From Bidens hawaiensis (lineage: Eukaryota; Streptophyta; Magnoliopsida; Asterales; Asteraceae): 64,000 bases of DNA. A program made the translations under genes and the position numbers. Each line of letters begins with the position of its first letter. The stretch's first letter is position 1. The stretch covers positions 1 to 64,000 of the forward strand of contig JAIQDT010014349.1 of the NCBI GenBank assembly GCA_021521415.1, read 5' to 3'. Shown piece after piece: positions 35,001 to 43,674 of this stretch. The notes below the pieces were generated by a model that saw nothing but the letters and a program-made list of their open reading frames with translations, made no database searches and was not told where the DNA came from.

Positions 35001-35180
35001 TCCAACTGCTGCTCCCAGGTTCTTTGGATTCAACAACAGTTGCGCGACTATTGTCTGAATTTCTTACTTACTCCTATTTGCATTGATAACACAGCTGCTA
35101 TCTCAGTAACTAACAATCCCGTGAAGCACAGTAAAACTAAACATATTGACATACGTCATCATTTTATAGGATTGTGCTGA
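32001..35180 (+). CDS. Element F pol: protease, integrase, reverse transcriptase, RNase H
   Basis: 1059-residue open frame, the longest in the window. Protease: VVDSGCSRHMTG near residues 14-25. Pre-integrase zinc region: LWHRRMGHIHLRKM ... CLPCKKGKQH, about 148-200. Integrase core: LLHMDLFGPV, RSDNGTEFKN and NGVAERKNRTLIE, about 210-330. RT: KWVFKCKRDEKG, VFQLDVKSAFLNGKV and YVDD at residues 788-791. RNase H: AYTDSDYRGC, STCEAEYMA, NTAAISVTNNP. Catalytic residues of RT and integrase are present. The listed start is a GTG; translation probably enters from gag (TAA at 31984, one base out of frame here, in frame in element E). A one-base deletion near 35167 truncates the last 43 codons; the intended stop is TAA at 35305. 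Confidence 0.93.
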   Translation: MQEQLNRAANNLWVVDSGCSRHMTGNKNLLHDLKPVQGGRVSFAGESGGKITGMGTVSNGKMTLEIVNFVEELKHNLLSVSQICDKEYTVHFTKNEAIVLHPGFQIPEEWIVMKAPRERNTYIMDMRSTEMATEESCLMTKASESESELWHRRMGHIHLRKMNHIVKNGLVLGVPLKSFNFEDKCLPCKKGKQHKKSHHTKKVNSIACTLELLHMDLFGPVNAKSLGGTSYCLVITDDYSRYSWVYFLKSKDETAQMVKNLITKVENVMDKRVKFIRSDNGTEFKNFEMEIFCLQKGIEHQYSAPYTPQQNGVAERKNRTLIEGARTMLADSKLPVVFWAEAVATACYILNRVLTVKRLNKTCYELMHGRKPNLSGLEPFGSPCSILKTNSKFGEVADEGILVGYVVGTPNRRVFNTSTSKVEVVCNTDITSYQPPKPSNGPAEFFDYVKLFKSFNIPYLDIAEEEERVATKMILDEEENLLQRQLIDKCQPSSSNAIDTPAASTEEEFFNPFHSQQETIIDELSSNLKDNLHVGSVPTTRIHKDHPLENAIGDVSSGVQTRRSLNEHTCVYTSIKKTGIINECLYTCFISQIEPKNYQMALKDSSWVEAMQEELAQFKKMEVWTLVEKPKNVHAIGTKWVFKCKRDEKGIIIRNKARLVVKGFNQQEGIDYNEVFAPVARLEAIRLFLAFAAYKKMKVFQLDVKSAFLNGKVDEVVYVEEPPGFPDPDFPDHVYKLSKALYGLHQAPRAWYSTFLNFLLENGFERGQIDSTLFVKRQGSDFLLVQVYVDDIIFAASKVSMCQDFEAVMKKRFEMSAMGELTFFLGLQVDQKKEGMFIHQTKYVHDVLKRFKMEDSTPFDTPICVNHKLGADSDNDADVDPTQYRAIIGSLMYLTASRPDIMFAVCLCARFQANPKESHMKGVKRILRYLKGKPKLGLWYAKGGDLELVAYTDSDYRGCNQSRKSTTGGCQFLGGRLVSWQCKKQTSVAISTCEAEYMAASNCCSQVLWIQQQLRDYCLNFLLTPICIDNTAAISVTNNPVKHSKTKHIDIRHHFIGLC

Positions 35181-36648
35181 GAAGAAACTGATTGTGCTTG
35201 AAAAGGTGGATACGCTTGATAATTTCGCTGATTTATATACTAAAGCGTTTGACAAAACAAGATTTCAAAACCTTATTGAGCTGAATGGGATGATCAATCC
35301 CGAGTAACCATGCTTTTTATGTTCGTTTAAAAAAAAAAAAAAAACGTCACTATCGCTTAGAATTATGTCGGTTGCCTCAGTTTGAAGGACATGTCTTAGG
35401 ATATGTTTGGTCCTCATTTCTACTTGTAGAATATGCGGATAGCCATTAACCAGATGACTGAAAGTGACCGGGGCGGTTTATGATGTGTTTTCATTCTTTC
35501 GCTTAAAATTAGTCGATCATACTTAGTTAGAAGGACACATACTAGTATGTGGTCGGTCCAGCTGATCCATTGGATCTTCGGGATAGCCGTTTCCCTGAAG
35601 ACTTTGTTTTGGTTGGGGCGATTGATGTTAAAATTTTTCTTTTTGGGAACTGAAATTATTTTTCAAGTCTACTACTTCGTAAGAAGTTACTTTACTATGT
35701 TTAACAGAAAATTGATCCAACCTTGGAAAATGATAGATATACTGCTTTTGTGTGCTTAACTAGTGAAGTTATTAGGCTTAAAAGGCTTTAGAACAGTCAT
35801 TGTATGTCATGGTAGCTTTTTATGGTGCGTAAAAGTAGATGTGATACAAACTAAATCTACTCGATTTTACGTGGAAACTCCTTAAGAGTTTTGCATGTCT
35901 TCATATATATCTTTCCGAATGATAGGCAGAAAAGCGATTACCCAGTCATACACGAGCCCATAAATGTTCTGATTCCCGTAAAGATAGTGTGCAAAGAAAC
36001 TGCAGTGATCCAGATTCGGGACTTGCAGTTGTTTACTACTCTGAAGTCTATGTATATGTTTATCGTAAAAAAAAAAAAAAAAAAAACTTATGAGTTATTG
36101 AAACATTCTAGAGCTGACAATGTCAAGACTTCTCAATCTGGAGTAAGAAAGAGAACGGGAAGCAGATGAAGAGTACTTACAAACTTAATCAGACAATATG
36201 GGTCGAAGTCAATTCGGGGTGACTTGGGAAAAGCCAAATACGCTTTGAGAATAGATATGAGGCATCATAATCTCTGAGTTGTTGCCCACTTAAATTTTGA
36301 GGCATAATTGAACCTAACTCGTATCACAGAAATGATGAAAACCATTTTAAGTTATTTACCTGCCTACAACCTGTTTCTTTATGTCATAATACAGCTAAAC
36401 ACGGATCTATGTGACAGTCACATAATTAGTATGATTCCTGTTCGGATCTTTTCTAAAAAGTAGTAGTCCCTTGTAAAGACTGAAATTTGATCCCTTAAAC
36501 TTTAATTGTTAAAAGTTTTCTTTTTATGTAGTTGTATGCTTTTATATCTGGTTACTTGGACTTGATCGTGTCATTTAATTCTCAAAGGGAAGTTTTAAAA
36601 GTTAATTGAAAAATGTTCAAATTATAAGGTTTGATTTTGTAAATATAG

Positions 36649-37375
36649 GCGAAGTTGTTAAACAGGCGAACTTGTGAATAACTTCGCCTAGGCGAAGTTA
36701 ACCGTAACTTCGCCTGTATAACATCGTCCCTATATAAGGATTTTCAAAGGTCAAACTGTTCATATTTTTCAAAATCAGCGAACTTGTCTCCTAAAACCCT
36801 AAGCGAACTTCTCGATAACTTTCGCGAAGTTATCTGTCGATTCATCTGTTCATCTTTTCTTCGATTTCTTTTCAAATTAAAGGTGTGTTTGGGTTCTTAT
36901 ATCTTATAATCGATGTTCAATGTTATTAACCCTAGGTTGTTTCGACACCCGGTTAGTGACCTCGGACGTTCGATCCTTAAACCGGATTTTCAAAACTCGT
37001 CTTTACGTGGTCATGAACAAACTGATCGTCCAGATTGCTTTAATATCATGTGTTTTAGACTCCTCAATCGTCAAAATTGACCGAAACACCAGATTTTCCG
37101 AAGTTGAATCGATCTTACTGTTGCCGTTTCAGATTCAGGCGAACTTATAGGTTTAGCGAAGTTATCCGTAACTTCGCCTGATGCTTAACTTCGCCTGAGG
37201 CGATGTTGTGGTGAGGCGAAGTTATCATTAACTTCGCCTGGACCTTTTTAACTTATCAGTTATTAGACGAACTTAAAGCTGAAGCGAAGTTGTTCCCAAC
37301 TTCGCCCCACCTTTAACTTCGCCTATACAGATTTTTTCACAACTTCGCTCATGGTAACAAGCGAACTTGTGTTAT
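36649..37375 (+). repeat. GCGAAGTT/AACTTCGC repeat clusters in element F spacer
   Basis: About 14 exact octamers and 6 GCGAACTT variants, many in hairpin pairs such as GGCGAAGTTAACCGTAACTT at 36693. They lie on both sides of the TATA motif at 36731. Confidence 0.9.
36731..36738 (+). promoter_or_regulatory. Candidate internal TATA box upstream of the env-like ORF (F copy)
   Basis: CCCTATATAAGG. The equivalent place in E's spacer reads CCCTATATAAAG (38961-38972). It lies 684 bp before the env-like ATG and directly after a repeat cluster, as in the LTR. Confidence 0.5.
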
Positions 37376-37412
37376 GCCTTAACGTTTATCTAACTTGGTT
37401 CGTTTGTTGCAG
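36883..37412 (+). other. Candidate intron before the env-like ATG (F copy)
   Basis: Donor AAAG/GTGTGT at 36882-36883 and acceptor TTTGTTGCAG at 37403-37412, three bases before ATG 37415. Both ends are conserved in E (39098-39099 and 39665). This is a prediction from site consensus only. Confidence 0.35.
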
Positions 37413-37414
37413 AT

Positions 37415-37615
37415 ATGGCTGCAGTAGCAGGTGCTGGAGGAGATGACGGAGATAATCAGAGGCAATTCTTCCCGGGTCACAACATGTATATCACCTTAGA
37501 CCCGGAAGCAAGCGGTGTTGAGGATTACCGCGAGATAATCACATTCCTCCTTCGCTCAAGGATATTCCACGCAATCACTACGACTCTGCCGATTTCCTTA
37601 CCCAATATTGAGGAT
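37415..37615 (+). pseudogene. Element F env-like ORF, 5' fragment
   Basis: 67 codons (MAAVAGAGGDDGDNQRQFFP ... ISLPNIED) aligned with the E env-like ORF at 39668-39880. It then runs into spacer sequence at the deletion junction. ATGTTTGG occurs in the junction region and in both parent sequences (E env near 39878, F spacer near 35394), suggesting microhomology-assisted joining. Confidence 0.8.
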
Positions 37616-38873
37616 TCTGATTATGTTTGGTCCTCACTTCTACCAGTAGATTGTGAGGATAGCCATTAACCAAATGACTGAAAGTGACCGGGGCGGTTTG
37701 TGATGTGGTTTTATTCTTTCGCTGAAAATTAGTCATTCATACTTAGTTAAAAGGACGCATATTTGTATGTGGTCGGTCCAGCTGATCCATTGGATCTTCA
37801 GGATCGTTTACCTGATGACTTGACTTGAACGGGGCGATAGAATTTAAATTTTTTTTGGGAAATGATATAATTTTTCAAGTCTATAACTTCGTAAGAAGTT
37901 TCTTTACTATGTTTAAAAGAAAATTGATCCAACCTTGGAAAGTGATAGACAAACTAATTCTGTGTGCTTAACTAGTGAAGTTATTAGGCCTAAAAGACTT
38001 TAGAACAGTCATTGTATGTTATGATAGCTTTTTATGGTGCGTAAAAGTAGAAGTGATACTAACTAAATCTCCTCGATTTAAAGTGGTAACTCATTCAGTG
38101 TTGTGCATGTCTCCATATACATCTTTTCGAATGATAGGCAGAAAAGCGATTACCCAGTCATACACGAGCCCGTGAGTGTTTTGATTCTTGTGAAGATAGT
38201 GTGTCAAGTAACTGCAGTGATCCAGATTAGGGATTTGCAGTCGTTTACTAATAGAAGCTCTGTAAATCGTTAATAATAAAAAAAAAGGTGTGTGTATGTG
38301 TTGTTGAGCCTTCTAAAGCTAATAATGTTCTACTTATTAAACAAGAGGCAAGAAAGAGAACGGGAAGAAGATTCTAAAGGTCGAAGTATAATTACTGTTT
38401 AATCAGACACTACGGGTCGAGGTCAACTCGGGGTGACTTGGGGAAAGCCAAATACGCTTTGAGAATAGATAGGAGACATCACAGTCTCTGATGTGTTGTT
38501 CTTTTAAATTTTGAGCTTAATTGAACCTAATCCGTATCACAGAAGCGATGAAAACCATTTTAAGTTGTTTACCTGCTTACAACTTGTGTTTTTATGTCAT
38601 AATACAGTTGAACATGGATCTAAGTGACAGTCACTTAAGCAGTATGATTCCTGTTCGTATCTTTTCTAAAACATGGTAGTCCCCGTCAAGACTGAAATTT
38701 GATCCCGTGTACTTTATTTCTAAATTTTATTTTATCTTACATATGTCGTTTTATGTTTTAATACCTGGTTACTTGGTCTTTGATCGTAAAATTTAACTCA
38801 TTAAAGGAAGTTTTAAAAGTTAATTACATAATATTCAATTTATAAGGGCTTGTTGTGTAAATTTCATAACAAG

Positions 38874-39620
38874 CGAAGTTGTGTTAACAGGCGAACTTGT
38901 TAAACAGGCGAAGTTAAGGGGTAAGCGAAGTTAACACTAACTTCGCCTGTATAACTCTGACCCTATATAAAGAGATTTCTTAGTCAAACCCCTTTATACT
39001 TTTTAAATATCCCAGCGAACTTAACACCTATTAACCCTCAGCGAAGTTGTCTCGTTGAATTAAACCTCAATTTTGATCAATTTCAATCCGTGTTAAAGGT
39101 GTGTAGTGTCGTCCTAACTTATAATCTATGTCAATGGCGTTAATCAAAGGTTGTTTTGATCTGATTTGTGACCCCGTTCATACAAACTTTCAATACCCCG
39201 CTTTTCAAACTTGTTATAATGTGGTCGTAATCAACTTGATCGTCTAGATCTCCTTAAAAACATGTTTTGTAGAGTCCACTATCACCAAATTCACCTCGTT
39301 TGGCCGTCTAAACCTTTTCCGTTTCAGTTCAGGCGAAGTTATGATTTAGGCGAAATTGTTCTCAACTTCGCCTAAGGCTTAACTTCGCCTGTTACTTTAA
39401 ATTTTAATTAATCAGGGGCGAAGTTATGATTAGGCAAAGTTATCCTTAACTTCGCCTTAGGCTTAACTTCGCCTGATGCTTTAAACATTATTTAAAATGT
39501 TAACCTGTTGACATGCGAAGTTATTGTATAGGCGAAGTTGTGCTCAACTTCGCCCTATGTCTAACTTCGCTTGCACAATAATGTTTATCTTAACTTCGCT
39601 CATGGTGATAAGCGAAGTTA
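38874..39620 (+). repeat. GCGAAGTT/AACTTCGC repeat clusters in element E spacer
   Basis: About 17 exact octamers plus near matches (GGCGAAATT, GGCAAAGTT). The flanking sequence differs from F more than the octamers do. Confidence 0.9.
38964..38971 (+). promoter_or_regulatory. Candidate internal TATA box upstream of the env-like ORF (E copy)
   Basis: TATATAAA in the context ACCCTATATAAAGAG, conserved with F (36731-36738). Confidence 0.5.
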
Positions 39621-39665
39621 CGATCTGCCTTGACGTTTCTCTAACTTAGACCGTTTGTGTTGCAG
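39099..39665 (+). other. Candidate intron before the env-like ATG (E copy)
   Basis: Donor AAAG/GTGTGT at 39098-39099 and acceptor TTTGTGTTGCAG ending 39665, three bases before ATG 39668. Same layout as in F. Confidence 0.35.
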
Positions 39666-39667
39666 AT

Positions 39668-42600
39668 ATGGCAGCTGTAGCAGGAGCCGGTGGTGCTGGT
39701 GGTGACGATGGAGGAGATAACAATCGCCAGTTTTTCCCGGGCATAATATGTACATTACTTTGGACCCGGATGCGAGCGGTGTTGATGATTTTCGCGAGAT
39801 CATCACGTTTCTTATCCGCTCGCGTATCTTCCATGCTATTACTACAACACTGTCCATCTCTTTACCAAACATAGAAGATGTTTGGCAGACAGTTGAATAT
39901 GATTGCAGAGTTGAGCCCCCAGTTATGCGTGCAACGGTTAACAATCAGGAAGTGCAGTTCTCGTCAGAACAGATACGGGTTGCTTTGCAGTTTGGGGATG
40001 AAACGATAAATGATCCTACAGACTTTGTGGCTCCATTCAGAGATGGTGCTTTTCTAAGAATGGGCTATTCTGGTCCATTGGGAGATACTCAGAGACGCAA
40101 GGGGTTTCTGTTAGATCAATGGCGCTTTCTCATGCAGGTGATGATCGTGTGCATGTCGGGTAGAAAGGCTGGTACGGATGGAATGGGTGCGACGATGCAG
40201 TCGGCGATGACAGCACTGACTTACAACAAGCGTTATAGCTTCAGTCAGATGGTGTTCTATGAGATAGACCGTCAGAGACGAGCGGTGGCGCGTGAGAGAT
40301 TCTTGATGTATCCAAGATTCCTTCAAATGATCTTGAATCACGTGGCTCCAACGTTACCTCAGCGCCGTCCGATTCGGTATGTGGAGAGTGTCAGCAAAAG
40401 GATCTTCGCCCAATGTAGATCGTCAAGTGCCAGAAGTAAACCAGAGCTCCGTCCTCGACATACTCCGTTATTTGGGTACTTGATCAACCCGGAGTATGTT
40501 GCAGCTCGTGGGGACGAGTTTCGGGATCCGACACCGCAACAGGCAGGAGCACCTCAACCACCACCTGTGGTACACCAATCTCTGCCTGCTGCACCTGTTG
40601 TGGCACCGGAGGAACACGTCAACCTTGAAGCTGCTTTTGGCGGCCAAAGATTTTTCGTATGGAACGTGTAGATCCAGAGGAAGAGGTACATGTCTCGTCT
40701 GCACAGGTTACTAGTGTGGATGTGTCGATGGTAGCTACGACTGTAGCTAATTCTGAAAGAACTGATTCTGACTCCTCAAACGATGATGTTGATGAAGCAA
40801 GACAAATTCTGATTACTCAAGAAAGGATTCACGAAAAGAGAAAGAGAGACACAGATGATAGTGAATCAGATTTTAAGGAGGATTTACAACGGTTGGTTCG
40901 TCGAGCGAGAAGGGCAAGAACATGTGAAGGATCGGGAGCTGGTAAGAGCTCAAGGGTGGTTCGTTTTTCTCCACCCGCACTGTCAGGTATGACTATGGTC
41001 CCTACATCGTTGACAGTTGTAGGACCGATCACCGCGGATGTTCCCGTGTTGACTACCTCATCTTCCTTTGGCATACCACCCACCACATTTCAACCCTCGC
41101 TCCAGAAATTGTGTCTTTGCCACCTCCGACCCTTACTCCATTGGAGGTCGTTGCAAGATTTGTTGAATCGACACTGGTTGCCACTGCAGGGTTGTCTGTT
41201 ACGATACCACCTGCGGTAGAGATGGTCAAAAAAACCGGTCCGGGAACCGGTTTGCCGGTTTAAACCGGAAACCGGTTTTTACGAAAACCGGTTTTTTAAA
41301 AACCGGTTTGACCGGTTTACAAACCGCCGGTTCGTATTTCGGTTACAAGTTTTAGAGCCAAAACGGTTAACAAACCGGTTAATGGAAAAACCGGTTTTTT
41401 TTAAAACCGGTTATTATGAAAAAAACCGGTTATTAACCGGTTATTTTAAAAAAAAAACCGGTTAACCGGTTATTAACCGGTTTCTAAACCGGTCCTAACC
41501 GGTTAGACCGGTTAGGGTTTTGACATACAAAAACCGGTTATTAACCGGTCCGGTTATTAACCGAACCGGTTTTTTTTCGGGCAAAAAAAAACCGGTCCGG
41601 TTAATAACCGAACCGGTTTTTTTAAAAAAACCGATTTGTGCACCTCTAACCTGCGGTTACGTTTCCACCTGTTTCTGATGTGCCGGTTACATTGGGAATC
41701 CCTCCTCCGTACGCTCAAGAAATTTCACATATGAGGTTTGATTTTGATGCAACCTTATCCAACTAGGAAAGAATAGCAGCTCTTGAAAGGGTCGTGGCAG
41801 AACAGTCAAGAGTAAATCTGATCCAGACTCACGCTATTCAGCGCCTCGTTGCAGAGAATCAGATTCAGTCGTCCCTCCTGATTGAGCACGGTAAGATTTT
41901 TGATGCCTTGAAACAGTTCTTGGCATCTCAGGGGGAGACGAGCTGTAAGGGTGACGAGCTGAGGACGAAGAAGAGAAACGATCGAGACGATGATCCCAAT
42001 GCATCGAAAGATGCAGGTGGAGAGTTGCCAAGAACTGAACAAGCTCTTGGGACTTCCACAACTCAGGGGGAGTCAACTGGTGCAACTGGCAGATCGGGGG
42101 GTGATGACGTGGTGGTAGTGGATGCTGAGGAGGTGTTGGATGATGACGTTGTAGGTGATGATGATGTGTTACCGTTCGAAGAGATCGAGAAGATAGGGGT
42201 TGAGATTGTGATTGACAATGAAGTCGAAGAGGGAGAGATTGTGGAGGATAATATTGAGCATGCAATTCCGGCAGTTGAAAAGTCAGATTTGGGTCAAGAT
42301 ACGGAATGTAATGAGACTGAATGGGAAGAGCAGCCAAGATGGAAAGAAGGCTACGCTCAGTGGTTCGTAAAGACTAAGAAACCGGCGGTCCCTACTATGT
42401 TCAAGAAAAGTTACAACATCAAAGGGTATGCTGAATCGAAAAAGGGGATTATTTGCTGGTTATATGATGAGCAGTTGAGGCTCTTTGTGATTAAACGTTA
42501 TGATGGGGTTCAGTATTTCAAGAGGTTGTTGAGGTCATTGAATACTTTGCATGAGTGTGAGGTGAAGGACTTAGCCAAGTTGGGGTTGATAAACAGGAGT

Positions 42601-43047
42601 GATGATAACATGGCTAGGATTATTGGAAAGATAGTCTGGAAAGAAAGCATAAAGGAGAAAAAGTTCGAGCTGTTGAAACCGCAGAAAGGAAAGCTCGTTG
42701 AAGATAAAGACAGAGGTATGAGAGCTGATGGCAAGCCTTGGATGATAATTAAGTACAAACCGATCCGGTGTCTAAAAGAAGTGCCGATGAAACAAATGCC
42801 CAAGGATGTCTTAAAGAATCTGAAATGATGGTATGTTGACAGTGAAACAGCTGAAGCAGTGATGGAGGATGAAGATGAACAAGAGTTGCTAAGAGTGTAT
42901 GATCCAATGCACTTAGTGAATTTGTCTCAAGCAGGCTTGCAGATGCTGAACGAGAAAAAGATATTTTATATTCCTGCTTGGAAAGAAGAAGCCAAGAAAT
43001 ATCAAAGAGTAGTTTCGGTTTGTGTACGAGAAGGCGCTCATGCTTGA
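39668..43047 (+). pseudogene. Element E env-like ORF (broken)
   Basis: Starts at ATG 39668 (MAAVAGAGGAGGDDGGDNNR). A missing base near 39740 shifts to the frame 39748-40671, which carries the conserved core (FREIITFLIRSRIFHAITTT, SEQIRVALQFGDETI). Another shift near 40655 leads to an acidic Ser/Asp-rich region with a basic patch (LVRRARRARTCEG), and a third occurs near 41090. The hAT MITE (41217-41648) splits it. A stop TAG lies at 41764. The frame 41794-42828 has a coiled-coil start, a long acidic stretch and a conserved end (KGIICWLYDEQLRLFVIKRY). A stop near 42826 precedes the last 70 codons, to 43047. No signal peptide or transmembrane helix is evident, so an envelope function is not shown by sequence; the name reflects position in SIRE elements. 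Confidence 0.75.
41217..41648. mobile_element. hAT-type MITE built of ACCGGTT palindromes
   Basis: 432 bp with terminal inverted repeats TAGAGATGGTCAAA (left) and TTTGTGCACCTCTA (right; complement TAGAGGTGCACAAA). Perfect 8-bp target duplications ACCTGCGG lie at 41209-41216 and 41649-41656. The 8-bp duplication and short inverted ends fit the hAT superfamily. The interior is almost wholly degenerate AACCGGTT(T)n units, a self-complementary sequence. It has no coding capacity. Confidence 0.9.
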
Positions 43048-43116
43048 AGACGGGAGATAAGAGAGTTTTGGGATTACAAGACACGTGATTGAAGATAGAG
43101 ATATGAAGCTACTGCC

Positions 43117-43127
43117 AAGGGGGAGTC
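43117..43127 (+). other. Polypurine tract of element E
   Basis: AAGGGGGAGTC directly before the 3' LTR. Confidence 0.85.
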
Positions 43128-43528
43128 TGTTGGTGCATGATGTCAATAGTTCAGTATCTAGTGTCTGTAATCATGTTTGTATGATTTGTATTGATGTTTA
43201 GTTAACTTGTCTCACAAGTTCGCCTCTTGTAAGCGAACTTGTGGAACAAGCGAAGTTATCAACAACTTCGCCTAGTCTGTTAGGCGAAGTTGTCGATAAC
43301 CATATAAGCTAGGTTACGGCTTGTTTTGTAAGTAACGATTCTAGTACGTGTAATTGGTGATTGAATATCACGTGTTATTAGTTGCAATACAACGTGTTTT
43401 TTGGGGATTGTAACGTGTTTAGCTTGTGTTTTAACGTATATCGCTTCTACGCTCGTATCGTCTTACGTAGGGATTCCGCACCTACGTAGAACGAGATATT
43501 TCCGTGTAGATCCGGCTGGGAACCTACA
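43128..43528 (+). repeat. 3' LTR of element E
   Basis: 401 bp, 8 substitutions from the 5' LTR by eye, no indels. The TATA motif TATAA is at 43303-43307. Target duplication ATTAT follows. Confidence 0.95.
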
Positions 43529-43641
43529 ATTATGTAACATAAAAACCCATTATTTTATATTATCAAAAGATCCGGTTTACAATAGGGTCGGTTTAGAGTT
43601 TAAAAGTACAAATAAGTTATCCAAATTTGACAAATGTTATA
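43529..43641 (-). repeat. Element C left LTR, part 3 (LTR start)
   Basis: Resumes after element E and matches 50680-50790. The terminal TGTTACA of the right LTR is TGTTATA here. Confidence 0.9.
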
Positions 43642-43655
43642 GTCTTCCCTACTTT
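43642..43655 (-). other. Polypurine tract of element C
   Basis: AAAGTAGGGAAGAC on the minus strand, identical to that of element A. Confidence 0.8.
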
Positions 43656-43674
43656 AGGAAATTTCGTCACAAAA

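Larger units (their letters stand above)
35308..37414 (+). other. Element F pol-to-env spacer, about 2.1 kb
   Basis: No long frame. Contains A-runs at 35329-35344 and 36067-36085. The stretch 35390-36640 is repeated at 37620-38865 as E's spacer, with scattered differences. The downstream 750 bp hold a GCGAAGTT cluster (36649-36720), a TATA motif (36731), more octamers (36776-36836 and 37137-37375) and a candidate intron (36883-37412). Such length between pol and an env-like ORF argues against simple readthrough. Confidence 0.75.
28454..37615 (+). mobile_element. Element F: SIRE-type Copia element nested in element E, 3' end deleted
   Basis: Has a 411-bp 5' LTR, primer site, leader, gag, pol, post-pol spacer and the first 67 codons of the env-like ORF. 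At about 37615 it changes abruptly to sequence matching the start of the post-pol spacer (35388 onward), interpreted as E's own spacer. No 3' LTR of F exists in the window and the AGCAA before its start does not recur. The simplest reading is insertion of F into E's RNase H, then one deletion that removed F's 3' half and E's RNase H end. Confidence 0.8.
37616..39667 (+). other. Element E pol-to-env spacer (second spacer copy)
   Basis: Starts with TATGTTTGGTCCTCA, matching 35393 onward in F, and runs in parallel with it to the env-like ATG. It has the same order of signals: repeat cluster 38874-38950, TATA motif 38964, octamers 39014-39050 and 39330-39620, and candidate intron 39099-39665. No coding frame of interest. 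Confidence 0.75.
21875..43528 (+). mobile_element. Element E: SIRE-type Copia retrotransposon with env-like ORF, containing element F and a MITE
   Basis: Two 401-bp LTRs (21875-22275 and 43128-43528) begin TGTTGGTG and end GAACCTACA. They differ at 8 sites by eye. Target duplications ATTAT flank them (21870-21874 and 43529-43533). Primer site, gag, protease, integrase, RT and RNase H appear in Ty1/Copia order, followed after a long spacer by an env-like ORF and a polypurine tract. The env-like ORF and long gag with a coiled coil place it in the SIRE/Maximus lineage (family knowledge). Element F is inserted in E's RNase H at 28454. Confidence 0.94.

Noticed and set aside
36649..37375. Regularly spaced GCGAAGTT repeats as a CRISPR-like array
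   Set aside because: Repeats are 8-10 bp, occur in both orientations with variable spacing, and the DNA is a plant retrotransposon.
39668..43047. A true viral envelope glycoprotein in element E
   Set aside because: No signal peptide, transmembrane helix or fusion-peptide-like region is visible; only the position after pol suggests env, so I call it env-like.
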